Below, piece after piece: positions 52,506 through 63,715 of a DNA stretch of 64,000 nt (position 1 is its first letter; the number at the start of each line of letters is the position of its first letter). Position numbers and translations under genes: made by a program. The notes below the pieces were generated by a model. It was not told the origin of the DNA. It was given only the letters and a program-made list of their open reading frames with translations, and searched no databases. This DNA is from an uncultured Muribaculaceae bacterium (GTDB lineage: Bacteria; Bacteroidota; Bacteroidia; Bacteroidales; Muribaculaceae). The DNA is taken from NCBI GenBank assembly GCA_934675575.1, contig CAKUQQ010000004.1, positions 1 to 64,000 on the forward strand, read 5' to 3'.

Positions 52506-53282
52506 TCAGTCGGCATTGCCGCCCACTTCCGCGAGCCATTTCTCCCACTCACTGCGCGAGCCGTTAAACACGTTCAAATCCACCTCGCCTTTCACACCAT
52601 CTACGGTGCCCCAGTGGCTATATTGCTGAATTTTGTGTTCATACTGCTTATGCAGCGTTCCAGGCGACTTAAACGAGCACAGCCATAAGTATTCTCCGTC
52701 AAGGTTTCCGGCTATGTAGTTCTTGTAACCGTCGCCGTTGGTATATAGCATCACCTCAAAGCCTTTCTTCTTCAGTCTGTTCACCATGGCGAGCAGTTCC
52801 TTAACCGTCTGCTCATTTTTCACAAATCCGTCGTTGCCCCAGTCTTCCACGTCCACCACAAGCGGCAAGTCCAAGTGTCGGCCCTCTACCGCCCTGATGA
52901 AATTCTCCGCCTGCATCACGCCATCGGTTTTCTTTCTGAAAAAGTGATATGCGCCCACCTTCATTCCAGCCTTCAGCACACTGGCATAGTTTTTCTTGAA
53001 GCTTGGGTCGTTGTAGCTCTTTCCCTCGCTGGCTTTCAGATACACGAAACTCACGCCGTCGGCCTTCACCTTGCCAAAATCTATCTTGCCGTTGTGGTTC
53101 GACACATCTATGCCCACCACCGGATAGTGCACGTGGTCTATCACCACATCGGGGTGAAAAAATCTGTTGCGCCCCACATAGAGCAGTCCGCCCACTATCA
53201 GCAGTGCGGCAGCCCCTGTGGCAAGCACCCATTTCAGCGTCCTGTCAAGCCTGTTCTTCCGTGTCCGTCTGCGGCGAGCCAT
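52506..53282 (-). CDS. GH25 family lysozyme (membrane-anchored)
   Basis: A 258-residue protein with a basic N-terminus (MARRRRTRKNR), one TM helix (about residues 18-36) and a GH25 (Chalaropsis-type) muramidase domain. Conserved parts are VVGIDVSNHNGKIDF (GIDVS at 57-61), FVYLKASEGKSYNDPSF, VGAYHFF, and the catalytic DVED (144-147) with the following WLCSF region. It should cut the MurNAc-GlcNAc bond of peptidoglycan from the outer face of the inner membrane. It is flanked by the TM2 gene (33 bp upstream) and an exported unknown protein. Confidence 0.93.
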   Translation of the reverse strand: MARRRRTRKNRLDRTLKWVLATGAAALLIVGGLLYVGRNRFFHPDVVIDHVHYPVVGIDVSNHNGKIDFGKVKADGVSFVYLKASEGKSYNDPSFKKNYASVLKAGMKVGAYHFFRKKTDGVMQAENFIRAVEGRHLDLPLVVDVEDWGNDGFVKNEQTVKELLAMVNRLKKKGFEVMLYTNGDGYKNYIAGNLDGEYLWLCSFKSPGTLHKQYEHKIQQYSHWGTVDGVKGEVDLNVFNGSRSEWEKWLAEVGGNAD

Positions 53283-53315
53283 ATCTCTTTTTGCAAGCAG
53301 CTTTTCTCAAGCCAA

Positions 53316-53735
53316 TCAAAACAGTGGAAAAGTTGCCGGTGTAGCCACATATTTCGCCTCAAACTCCTCTTGTGTCATCAGAAACATCATTATTCCTTGC
53401 ACAATCGACAACACCCCCACAACAAGGCCAAGTGTACCGCAAGAGCAAATGGTGCATAGCAAAAACACAACTCCTGCCGTGGTCTTGCCGCAGTAGAAAT
53501 AATGTATGCCAATTGTGCCCAGCAAAATGGCGAGCAAACCTGCCACACCACGGCTTTTGCCTGTGCGCCCCGACGCAAACACGCTGTCGAGCGTCACGCT
53601 TGGGCCTGCCGCATTTGGGTCTGGCGACGAAAATGCCACCTGAAATTCATTTCCGCAATAAGGGCACTTCACCGAGTTCATCGGCTGTTCCGTAGCAAAC
53701 TGTTTTCCACATCGTGGGCACTGATAACTATACAT
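53316..53735 (-). CDS. Zinc-ribbon TM2-domain protein
   Basis: A 139-residue protein. The N-terminus is a small zinc ribbon (CPRCG at Cys6/Cys9 and CPYCG at Cys24/Cys27), followed by a linker and a TM2 domain with two helices (GVAGLLAILLGTIGIHYFYCGKTTAGVVFLLCTICSCGTLGLVVGVLSIVQGI), containing the family's G-x-H-x-FY-x-G turn. TM2 proteins are widespread and functionally undefined. It heads the operon with the lysozyme gene. Confidence 0.88.
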   Translation of the reverse strand: MYSYQCPRCGKQFATEQPMNSVKCPYCGNEFQVAFSSPDPNAAGPSVTLDSVFASGRTGKSRGVAGLLAILLGTIGIHYFYCGKTTAGVVFLLCTICSCGTLGLVVGVLSIVQGIMMFLMTQEEFEAKYVATPATFPLF

Positions 53736-54159
53736 GACTTTCTTACTTTAAAAATGTTTCTATTGGTTAATTTCACCAAAAATTCTGCGAATCGGCCTTT
53801 TGGCTTTACAATTAGACGTAAAATTAGTAAAAAAGTTAAATTCCCAAACCATTTTCCGCCCCCAATTTTCCACTTCCATTTTGAATGTACACCCAATTTT
53901 CCACCCCACCCACCAGCATATACCCACACAACGCCTACAAGCTAAACAAAAACAAGTGAGGTTGCAAGACCATGCGAAAACCTATATATTTCCTTGTTAT
54001 ATCTATAACTACTTTTTATTATAAATATCATGGCAAGCTGCAAATCGATTCCTCATATTGCCACTATAACAGCCAAATACAATCTTTTAAAATTGAATCT
54101 ATTCTGATTAAAAAAATCGTAACTTTGCACATATTAACAATCTCAAATAATCACGACGA
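53736..54159. other. AT-rich intergenic region
   Basis: 424 bp, clearly more AT-rich than its flanks. A -7 box TAACTTTG at 54120-54127 precedes the plus-strand regulator gene by about 30 bp; no -33 at standard spacing. No gene, RNA or repeat was recognised in the remainder. Confidence 0.4.
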
Positions 54160-55575
54160 ATGACGAAAGGAGAACTTCTCGAAAGGCTAAACGGCAATGA
54201 ATGGGACGATTTTGAAATCAAAGAAGCGTCTCGTGATATTCCTAAATCCATTTGGGAAACAGTGAGTGCATTTTCCAATGGAAAGGGCGGCTGGATATTG
54301 CTCGGAGTGAGAGAAATTAAAGGCAGAGGCTCATCACGATATGAAATTGTTGGATTAGATGACATTGAGAAGATTGAACAGTCTATGGTGTCAACACTTC
54401 GCTCCACGACTAAATTCAATGCACCAATTATCGCTTCCGTGGAAATGCATGATTTTGACGGCAAGAAAGTGCTTCTTTATTGGATTCCACCGTCCGACTG
54501 CAAGCCAATTTATCTTAACAACAATCTAAGCAACACGTTCATACGTGTTGGCAGCGGAGACCAAAAGGCTACCGACATCGAGATTGCCGTATTTATGCGA
54601 GAAAAAACGTTTGGAAGTAAATCTGATATGAAGATTTCTGGTACTTCTCTCACAGACCTTAACCCAAACTCGATTGAAACGTATCGTCGCAGACTCGCTG
54701 ACTTTAACGCAGAACTACCATTTAACAAAATGCCGCTTGAACAATTCTGCGAAGAAATAGGAATCACTGACAATGGTGAGCTTACTTATGGAGGACTGCT
54801 GACTTTTGGTAAAAGAAGCACGATAATCAAGTCTATTCGCCATTTCTGGATTGATTACAGAGAAATTCCTGGTCAATCATACGAAGACGCTGAGGTTCGT
54901 TACACCTACCGTATGCCCGAGCAAGAAAATCTTTGGGAATATTATCAGATACTTATTCAACGCTTAAGGACTTTCGTTGACAATCCTTTTATGACTGGAC
55001 CAAATGGATATTCTCCTGAAGATAATTCGCAGCTCTACTGCCTACGCGAAGGATTGGTTAACATGTTGGCACACGCTGACTATTTCAGCCCAATACATTC
55101 AACCATAATAGTTTTCAATGACAGAATCGAGTTTCAGAACCCAGGGCCGTTCCCAATAGCTATTAAAATGGGACATGGCAAAGTAAAGTCGATACCGCGT
55201 AATCCAAACATAATCATGTTTTTCAGGCATGCAAGATTGGCCGAAAATGCAGGTTATGGTATTGGCCGCATTATGAAATGGAAGGAGCTCACCGGTAAAA
55301 ACGTTGAGATTGACTCTGAGTTGTCGGCTTCCACTGTGACATATTTCAGACCGATTGCCGGTCAAAAAATCGGTCAGAAAATCGGTCAGAAAATCGGTCA
55401 GAAAATTTTTGACCTAATAAAGCAAACTCCCACCATATCACGCAGAGCAATTGCAGAAGAACTAAATATAGCTCCATCAACCGTACAAGTTTACATAAAG
55501 CAGCTAAAAGAACAAGGACTTATCAATAGAATAGGTGGTAACAAAGGCGGTCATTGGGAAATAATTGAGCAATAA
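54160..55575 (+). CDS. AlbA_2/RecG-like ATP-binding regulator with GQKI repeat
   Basis: A 471-residue protein of the 'putative DNA-binding / RecG-like' family. The N-terminal AlbA_2 (Schlafen-type) domain is at about 1-130 (FEIKEASRDIPKSIWETVSAFSNGKGGWILLGVRE). The middle carries a GHKL-like ATPase part (EGLVNMLAHADY, IEFQNPGPF, and NAGYGIGRI). The C-terminus is a winged helix (TISRRAIAEELNIAPSTVQVYIKQLKEQGLINRIGG). Between them are four tandem GQKI units encoded by 12-bp repeats at 55360-55407. Such proteins are often accessory genes linked to stress or mobile DNA; their targets are unknown. The flanking AT-rich DNA and repeats support recent acquisition. Confidence 0.85.
   Translation: MTKGELLERLNGNEWDDFEIKEASRDIPKSIWETVSAFSNGKGGWILLGVREIKGRGSSRYEIVGLDDIEKIEQSMVSTLRSTTKFNAPIIASVEMHDFDGKKVLLYWIPPSDCKPIYLNNNLSNTFIRVGSGDQKATDIEIAVFMREKTFGSKSDMKISGTSLTDLNPNSIETYRRRLADFNAELPFNKMPLEQFCEEIGITDNGELTYGGLLTFGKRSTIIKSIRHFWIDYREIPGQSYEDAEVRYTYRMPEQENLWEYYQILIQRLRTFVDNPFMTGPNGYSPEDNSQLYCLREGLVNMLAHADYFSPIHSTIIVFNDRIEFQNPGPFPIAIKMGHGKVKSIPRNPNIIMFFRHARLAENAGYGIGRIMKWKELTGKNVEIDSELSASTVTYFRPIAGQKIGQKIGQKIGQKIFDLIKQTPTISRRAIAEELNIAPSTVQVYIKQLKEQGLINRIGGNKGGHWEIIEQ
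55360..55407 (+). repeat. 12-bp tandem repeat inside the AlbA_2 gene
   Basis: Four in-frame copies of GGTCAGAAAATC (first copy GGTCAAAAAATC, last ends ATT) encode GQKI four times in the linker before the winged helix. Copy-number change would alter linker length without breaking the frame. Confidence 0.9.
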
Positions 55576-55599
55576 ATATGTAGATATATTACCCCAAAA

Positions 55600-55850
55600 G
55601 CGACAGCTCCGGTCATGGGCATATAAGCCACCCAATAAACATGCGTGCCAGAGCTACATACCCACAACGACTGCCCCGATGGGGCAGGTATATTTATAAC
55701 CCACGACTAAGGAGCGACAGCTCCGGTCGTGGGCATATAAGCCACCCAATAAACATGCGTGCCAGAGCTACATACCCACAACGACTGCCCCGATGGGGCA
55801 GGTATATTTATAACCCACGACTAAGGAGCGACAGCTCCGGTCGTGGGCAC
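55600..55850. repeat. 114-bp tandem intergenic repeat (about 2.2 copies)
   Basis: The segment starting GCGACAGCTCCGGTC begins at 55600, 55714 and 55828, so the period is 114 bp and the second copy is nearly identical to the first. Each unit has two hairpins: GGAGC-GACA-GCTCC nested in CCCACGAC...GTCGTGGG, and TGCCCC-GAT-GGGGCA. A copy of the REP-like motif (GCGTGCC-GGA-GGTACGC) follows at 55868-55884. An open frame through the repeat is regarded as fortuitous. Confidence 0.85.
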
Positions 55851-55910
55851 AAACCACCAAATAAGCTGCGTGCCGGAGGTACGCGTATAGCACAAACAAA
55901 GCAACAAACA

Positions 55911-55947
55911 AAAAAGCGTGCGACACACTCCGTGCCACACGCTTTTT
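55911..55947 (-). terminator. Bidirectional terminator after yidC
   Basis: AAAAAGCGTG (55911-55920) pairs perfectly with CACGCTTTTT (55938-55947). The A-run and T-run on both sides allow termination in either direction; yidC ends 20 bp away on the minus strand. Confidence 0.75.
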
Positions 55948-55966
55948 CTATAATATTCAGCCGTTG

Positions 55967-58066
55967 TTACTGACGGCGATTTTTCTTATTGCGCTTTTCC
56001 TGTTCACGCAAAGCAGCCTGTTGCTGGCGTTGAGCCTCCTCAAGCCTTGCCATGAAACCACTCTTTTTTTTAGGTTTCTTTGCGTTTTCTGCCATCTTGG
56101 CTCGCACCTTATTCTCATCAACGAGGAAACGCGAGGCATAGGTCTGCGCTATCGTTATGAGCAACGACACGAAATAGTAGTAGCTCAAACCCGAAGCGTA
56201 GTTGTTGAAAAACACCAAGAACATGAGTGGCATTAACATCATCATCCATTTCATGCCAGGCATCTGGTTACTTGACTGCTGCGACTGCATCGTCAAGTAA
56301 GTGTATATGATGTTAGTCACCGTCATCAGCAAGCAGAATAAACTGATGTGGTTACCAAAGAAGCTCGATATGATAGGAATCTGTGTGCTCCACTCAAAAA
56401 TCTTGTCGGGAGCCGACAAGTCGTGCGCCCATAAGAACGAGGCACCTCTCAACTCTATGCACGATGGGAAGAACCAGAACATAGCCACCAGAATCGGCAT
56501 CTGAAGCATCATTGGCAAGCAGCCGCCAAACGGACTTGCACCTGCCTGGCTATAGAGTTCCATCGTCTTTTGTTGACGCTTCATAGCGTTCTCCTGACCG
56601 GGATATTTCTCATTGAGCGCAGCTATGTCGGGTTGAAGCACACGCATCTTGGCCTGCGACATATAGCTCTTGAACGTCAGCGGCGAAAGCACGAGTTTAA
56701 TCATAATTGTCAATATCAATATGATTATGCCATAGTTCGATATATATTTGCCAAGCCAATTAAACACTGGTATTATTATACCTGTGTTAATCCAGCGCAA
56801 CCACTTCCACCCAAGAGGAATCAGGTTAGTCAGCTTCAAATCTTCGTTTGGAGAATACTTGTCATAAGAAGACAATATGTCGTATTTGTTCGGGCCAAGG
56901 TAAAAGCAGAACGATGCCGGTTTCGGATTGAGCGAACTGTAGTCAATAGTGGAGTTGACCGACATGTCTTTCAGATATTTCTCATAGTCGGGGCTGTCCT
57001 TGTCAATCGACGTGCTGCTCATCTGCGCACCGGTGAAATATTTGTCGGCAATCAGCACGGCCGAGAAAAATTGATTCTTCGCCGAGAACCACTTCAGCTG
57101 GTCTTGTGTGTCCTTGGTGTCGCTTCCGCTCTCCTTGAGTTTTTCCACACTTCCGCTTTGGCCAGCGTATTTGTAATACAGACCGCTGTTGCGCTCCTCA
57201 AACATCTTGCCCTCTTCGTGGCGCGACATCTTCTGGTGCCAAGCGAAATCCATCACCGATATGTTCTGCGGAATTATCTTCTGCATATTTTGCTGCACGA
57301 TTTCCATGCGCACCATGTAGCTCTCTGGCACAAGAGTGTATTTTATGCCCCACTTTGCACCGTCGCCAAGTTCCAGTTCCATTATCACCGTGCTGTCGTT
57401 CACACAGTTTGGCTTGAAATAGAAGTTCTTAGTGTCGAAACGCTGTGTATTGGTGTTGAGCGTGAAGCTATAGTCATTGTCGTTTGGCGAAATCACCTCC
57501 ACATGCTCAGCATTATAAGCTTTGTAGTCAAGCAGTGTGGCGCGTGTCAGCTCACCGCCCTTCGACGACAATTCCACTTGCAGATACTTATTCTTCAGCG
57601 TCACAGTCTCATTCTTACCGCTCAGATATGAGGCAAACGAGCCATTGCGCATATAAGTGTCCATAGCCTTTTTCACTGCCGCCACAGCCAAGTTGTGCAC
57701 ACGCGGATTTGCACTGTTGGCATTAAGCACCTCATCAAAATTCACTTTGGTGCCGTTAACGTTGATTTCACCGTCCACGGTCTCACCTTTCAGGGTGAGG
57801 GTTAGTTCGTTGTTGCCAATCGTGTTGTGGGCAGAATCGGTGCTATATTGCCTGATGATGCTCTTTAAGTCGGCAAGCTCCTCCGCACTGAGAGTGTCAA
57901 CCAACGCTCCGGCTTGCTGCTTGCTTTGCCTCTGTGCATCAAGCTGCTCTTGCTGGGCTTTTTTGCGCTGTTGTGCTAACTCCTCCTCACTTGGCTGGTT
58001 AAGCCACATGAAGCCGAATATCACAAGGCACATCAACACCATTCCTGTAAGAGTGTTTTTATCCAT
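55967..58066 (-). CDS. yidC: Membrane protein insertase YidC
   Basis: A 699-residue insertase with a signal-anchor helix (TGMVLMCLVIFGFMWLN), a long charged/Gln-rich linker, the large periplasmic beta domain (about 95-400), and the conserved five-helix core beginning WLGKYISNYGIIILILTIMIKLVLSPLTFKSYMSQAKMRVLQPD. The hydrophilic groove helix has the family's arginine-equivalent region, and PFGGCLPMMLQMPILVAMFWFFPSCIELRGASFLWAHDLS is diagnostic. It inserts and folds inner-membrane proteins. The basic C-terminal tail (KKPKKKSGF...RNKKNRRQ) can contact ribosomes. Encoded 89 bp downstream of pyrG, likely one operon. Confidence 0.97.
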   Translation of the reverse strand: MDKNTLTGMVLMCLVIFGFMWLNQPSEEELAQQRKKAQQEQLDAQRQSKQQAGALVDTLSAEELADLKSIIRQYSTDSAHNTIGNNELTLTLKGETVDGEINVNGTKVNFDEVLNANSANPRVHNLAVAAVKKAMDTYMRNGSFASYLSGKNETVTLKNKYLQVELSSKGGELTRATLLDYKAYNAEHVEVISPNDNDYSFTLNTNTQRFDTKNFYFKPNCVNDSTVIMELELGDGAKWGIKYTLVPESYMVRMEIVQQNMQKIIPQNISVMDFAWHQKMSRHEEGKMFEERNSGLYYKYAGQSGSVEKLKESGSDTKDTQDQLKWFSAKNQFFSAVLIADKYFTGAQMSSTSIDKDSPDYEKYLKDMSVNSTIDYSSLNPKPASFCFYLGPNKYDILSSYDKYSPNEDLKLTNLIPLGWKWLRWINTGIIIPVFNWLGKYISNYGIIILILTIMIKLVLSPLTFKSYMSQAKMRVLQPDIAALNEKYPGQENAMKRQQKTMELYSQAGASPFGGCLPMMLQMPILVAMFWFFPSCIELRGASFLWAHDLSAPDKIFEWSTQIPIISSFFGNHISLFCLLMTVTNIIYTYLTMQSQQSSNQMPGMKWMMMLMPLMFLVFFNNYASGLSYYYFVSLLITIAQTYASRFLVDENKVRAKMAENAKKPKKKSGFMARLEEAQRQQQAALREQEKRNKKNRRQ

Positions 58067-58155
58067 TCTTGATTGATTGTTTCTTCTTGTTTAAATTTTT
58101 TATTGTTGTTTTCTCTTGTTTTTTCACTCGCTACGCCGCATGAAGCCAGCCGTGC

Positions 58156-60143
<1,988 letters not shown>

Positions 60144-63100
60144 ATGAAATTTTTCGTCAACAAAATATTACTCATGTTGATTGCCGCCATAGGGGCAATC
60201 TTATTTGTGTCGAGTGAGGCTTCGGCTTTCCCCACAACACTCTACGCCGACTCGTCGCGCCTTGCCACCGGCAAATGGGTGCGCATCAAGGTCAACGAAA
60301 GCGGAGTCTATGCCATCACTGCAAGCGACGTGCGGTCGTGGGGACTGGGCAACCTTGCCGACATTCGAGTGTTTGGCTACGGTGGTGCTCCGCTGCCCGA
60401 AAAGCTCGTTTCCACCACCCCCGACGACCTTCCGCAAGTGCCGGTTTTGCGCACAGAGGGCAAAGTGCTGTTCTATGCACAAGGTCCTGTCACCTGGACC
60501 ACGTCGTCTTATTTCAACTATCGTCAAGTTCAGCACCCCTATGCCAACGCCGCCTACTATTTCGTCACCGAAGCCCCATCGCTTCCCGACGCCACAGTGG
60601 ACAAGGCCACAAACGCCATAGGCTCCGGACAAGAACTCACGACCTTCACCGAGAGACTCTATCACGAGGAAGAACTCGTCAACCCCGGCCAAACCGGCCG
60701 TGTGCTGCTCGGCGAGGATTTCCGCTACAACACCACGCAGACATTCAAATTCACGCTCGAAGGTCTTGTTGCCAACTCCGAGGTGGCGGTTCTGACAAAT
60801 TTTGCCGCAAAGGCCATGGCTGGCGGCGACAGCAAGCTCACTTTCAAATACAACGGCAACAATTTGGCAGCCACTTCGGCAGACAACGTGCCCACTGCCA
60901 CATCGCTTGCCCACGACCACTACAAGTCAGCCACAACCATCAAGCGTTTCACGCTCAACGGCACCAACGAACTTAACTACACTTTGACATTTACTCCAAG
61001 CGGCACGCTCTATTTGGCGCGGCTCAACTATATCACCGTCAACTACACGCGCTCGCTCGCTCTTTCGCGAGGCAAGCTCGCTTTCGGCCAGTTGTCCGAC
61101 AGTCCATCAAGCGTCTATGCCTTGGCCAACGCATCTTCGGCATCGCATGTGTGGGACGTTACCACGCCCTATTCTCCTGTGGAAATGAATGTCACGCTAA
61201 GTGGCTCCACTGCCAAGTTTTCCGCCCCCGAAGCCGGCCGACACGAGTATTTTGCTTTCGACGAGAGCGCAAGTTTCCCGTCACCCACATTCGATGGTAC
61301 TATCGATAACCAAAACATTCATGCCGAGCCCACGCCCGACATGATTATAATTTCCACCGCCGAATACCTCGCCCAGGCACAACGCATAGCCGACATGCAC
61401 GCCGCCATCGACTCAATGCGAGTGCTGGTCGTTGACCAGAAAAGTGTGTTCAACGAGTTTTCGTCGGGCACGCCCGATGCTATGGCATATCGCCGCCTGT
61501 GCAAGATGTTCTATGACCGCGGCACCGATGCCAAAGGGCACCGTCTCGGCTACCTGCTGCTCATGGGTAACGGCTCGTTTGACAACCGCAAACTCACCAG
61601 CACAGTCAAGGCCATTGCCTACCCTATGCTCCTAAGCTGGCAAAGCGAGGAAAGTTCCAACGAAAACACCTCATACACGAGCGACGACATATTCGTTGTG
61701 CTCGATGACAACTCCGGTCCGCAATTCGAGAAAAGCAAACTAAGCATAGCTGTTGGCCGCTTCCCTGTCAAGAGTGTGGCGGAAGCTCGCACTGCCGTCA
61801 ACAAACTCATAAAATATGTCACCAAGCCCGACTATGGGTCGTGGAAGACAAATGTGCTCGACGTGGCCGACGACGAAGATTCAGGCATACACATGGAGCA
61901 AGCCGATAATGTGATAGGCGTGGCACAACAACACGGCGGCAGCGAATTTCTCTTCAACCGTGTGTATCTTGATGCTTTTGTGAGCCAGAGCGTGGGTGCA
62001 GGCCGCAATTATCCCGATGCACGCGCCAAGCTTTTCCGCAAGCTCAATGAGGGCGTGGCGTGGTGGAACTACACCGGGCACGCAAGCCCTAACCTGTGGA
62101 CTGCCGACGGACTGCTTACCAGCACCGACATCAACACAAACATGTTCTATAGCCACCAGCCAATTCTCTACGCCGCCACTTGCGAATTCTCGCGCTTCGA
62201 CGCCATAGAGCTTTCGGGAGGTGAAAACCTGTTTCTCAACAACCGCGGCGGTGCGATTTCCGTAATCTGCCCGGCAAGACTCGTGTTTATTCCCAACAAC
62301 GGCATACTCAACGCCTCTGTGGCAAAATACATTTTCACACGCGATGACCAAGGTCTGCCACTGCGAATAGGCGACATATTGCGCCGCGGTAAAAACGACA
62401 CAGGAAGCGACGACAACAACTCGCGCTACATCTTGTTCGGCGACCCGGCCATGCGCCCGGCCTACCCCACTCGCAAGGTGGAAATTGAAACCATCGACGG
62501 CAAAGCCGTTGATGCCGACAACATGCCGGTGTTCAAGGCTCGCCAAACCATCACTTTCACAGGCAATGTGCTCAATGCCAAAGGCACTACCGATACAAAA
62601 TTCAACGGTTCCATAATCTCCACCCTCTTTGATTCAGAGCAGACCGTGACCACTCATGGCTATGGCGAGCAAGGCAAGGTGTATTCCTATAACGACCGCC
62701 AGAACAAGCTGGCTGTCGCCATCGACTCGGTGGTCAACGGCAAGTTCTCCATCAAGGTGACCATTCCGTCAGAAATTGTTGCCACCTACGACAATTTCAC
62801 CCCAGCTCTCATCAGCCTCTATGCCTACAACCCCACCGACAGTTTAGAGGCCATGGGCAGCAACAGCAATTTCTACATCTATGGCTATGACGACGATGTC
62901 AAGGCCGACACCATTGGCCCCGACATCAGCTACTTCGGGCTCAATTCCGAATCATTCAAAGACGGCGACAACGTCAACGAGTCGCCTCTGGTGCTGGCCA
63001 CCATAAGCGACGACACCGGCATCAACTTCTCGTCAGGCGGCATAGGCCACGGCATGACCCTCACCCTCGACGACAAGACGTCATACTCCAACGTGTCCAC

Positions 63101-63575
63101 CTACTATCAGCCGTCTTACTGCGACAAAGGCTCTGCCGGCACGCTCACCTACGAGTTGAGCAACCTTGCCGAGGGGCAGCACACGCTCAAACTCAAAGTT
63201 TGGGACGTGTATAGCAACTCATCTGAAAAGACAATCTCATTCAATGTGATTAACGGCTTGAAACCCGACATTGTTGACGTTTACAGCGACGCCAACCCTG
63301 CCACCATAGAGGCCAACTTCTATGTGCGTCACAACCGTCCAGACGCCTTGCTCAACGTGACCATCGACGTTTACGACCTCATGGGACGCCCCGTGTGGAG
63401 CACCACCCAGACCGGACGCAGCGACATGTTCACATCGTTCCCCATCACTTGGGATTTGTGCAACAACGGCGGAGCGAGAGTGCAGCGCGGCATCTACATC
63501 TACCGTGCCACAATCTCAACCGACGGCAAGCAACACGCCTCAAAGGCAAAGAAAATCGCCGTGGCTGGCCAGTGA
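60144..63575 (+). CDS. porU: Type IX secretion system sortase PorU
   Basis: A 1143-residue exported protein (signal peptide about residues 1-31, ending ASA). After an N-terminal beta region (VRIKVNESGVYAITASDVRSWGL) comes a gingipain-like C25 peptidase domain. The catalytic histidine is in WWNYTGHASPNLW (His646) and the cysteine in LYAATCEFSRFD (Cys680). The C-terminal part is beta-rich and ends with IRRGIYIYRATIS-type VQRGIYIYRATISTDG as in PorU. PorU removes the C-terminal signal of T9SS cargo at the cell surface and helps attach it to A-LPS. The start at 60144 (ATG) is preferred to a TTG at 60126. Other T9SS parts are not in the window. Confidence 0.93.
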   Translation: MKFFVNKILLMLIAAIGAILFVSSEASAFPTTLYADSSRLATGKWVRIKVNESGVYAITASDVRSWGLGNLADIRVFGYGGAPLPEKLVSTTPDDLPQVPVLRTEGKVLFYAQGPVTWTTSSYFNYRQVQHPYANAAYYFVTEAPSLPDATVDKATNAIGSGQELTTFTERLYHEEELVNPGQTGRVLLGEDFRYNTTQTFKFTLEGLVANSEVAVLTNFAAKAMAGGDSKLTFKYNGNNLAATSADNVPTATSLAHDHYKSATTIKRFTLNGTNELNYTLTFTPSGTLYLARLNYITVNYTRSLALSRGKLAFGQLSDSPSSVYALANASSASHVWDVTTPYSPVEMNVTLSGSTAKFSAPEAGRHEYFAFDESASFPSPTFDGTIDNQNIHAEPTPDMIIISTAEYLAQAQRIADMHAAIDSMRVLVVDQKSVFNEFSSGTPDAMAYRRLCKMFYDRGTDAKGHRLGYLLLMGNGSFDNRKLTSTVKAIAYPMLLSWQSEESSNENTSYTSDDIFVVLDDNSGPQFEKSKLSIAVGRFPVKSVAEARTAVNKLIKYVTKPDYGSWKTNVLDVADDEDSGIHMEQADNVIGVAQQHGGSEFLFNRVYLDAFVSQSVGAGRNYPDARAKLFRKLNEGVAWWNYTGHASPNLWTADGLLTSTDINTNMFYSHQPILYAATCEFSRFDAIELSGGENLFLNNRGGAISVICPARLVFIPNNGILNASVAKYIFTRDDQGLPLRIGDILRRGKNDTGSDDNNSRYILFGDPAMRPAYPTRKVEIETIDGKAVDADNMPVFKARQTITFTGNVLNAKGTTDTKFNGSIISTLFDSEQTVTTHGYGEQGKVYSYNDRQNKLAVAIDSVVNGKFSIKVTIPSEIVATYDNFTPALISLYAYNPTDSLEAMGSNSNFYIYGYDDDVKADTIGPDISYFGLNSESFKDGDNVNESPLVLATISDDTGINFSSGGIGHGMTLTLDDKTSYSNVSTYYQPSYCDKGSAGTLTYELSNLAEGQHTLKLKVWDVYSNSSEKTISFNVINGLKPDIVDVYSDANPATIEANFYVRHNRPDALLNVTIDVYDLMGRPVWSTTQTGRSDMFTSFPITWDLCNNGGARVQRGIYIYRATISTDGKQHASKAKKIAVAGQ

Positions 63576-63658
63576 CGATAAATGTCACACCTCCACAACG
63601 CACTCCTCACACCTCACCGTGTGAAGCCTCCGTTTGCCGCCACGACCTGATTTTAGAT

Positions 63659-63689
63659 TTTGATTTTTAAATAAATAGTAGTATATTCG
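63659..63689 (+). promoter_or_regulatory. Promoter of rex
   Basis: TTTG (63659-63662), 19 bp, TATATTCG (63682-63689). The -33 box is exact and the -7 box matches seven of eight positions. The rex ATG lies 27 bp downstream. Confidence 0.5.
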
Positions 63690-63715
63690 TGGGTTAAATA
63701 AGGAAGATTTGACAA

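Noticed and set aside
55600..55850. CRISPR array
   Set aside because: The repeat period is 114 bp with near-identical full units and no alternating unique spacers, and no cas genes are nearby.
55641..55973. Protein-coding gene across the 114-bp repeats
   Set aside because: The frame simply translates the tandem palindromic repeat twice and then random sequence; there is no start context or homologous domain.
56570..57631. Plus-strand frame opposite yidC
   Set aside because: An antisense shadow of the conserved yidC gene.
63602..63625. Terminator after porU
   Set aside because: TCACAC/GTGTGA is only 6 bp with no T-run downstream.
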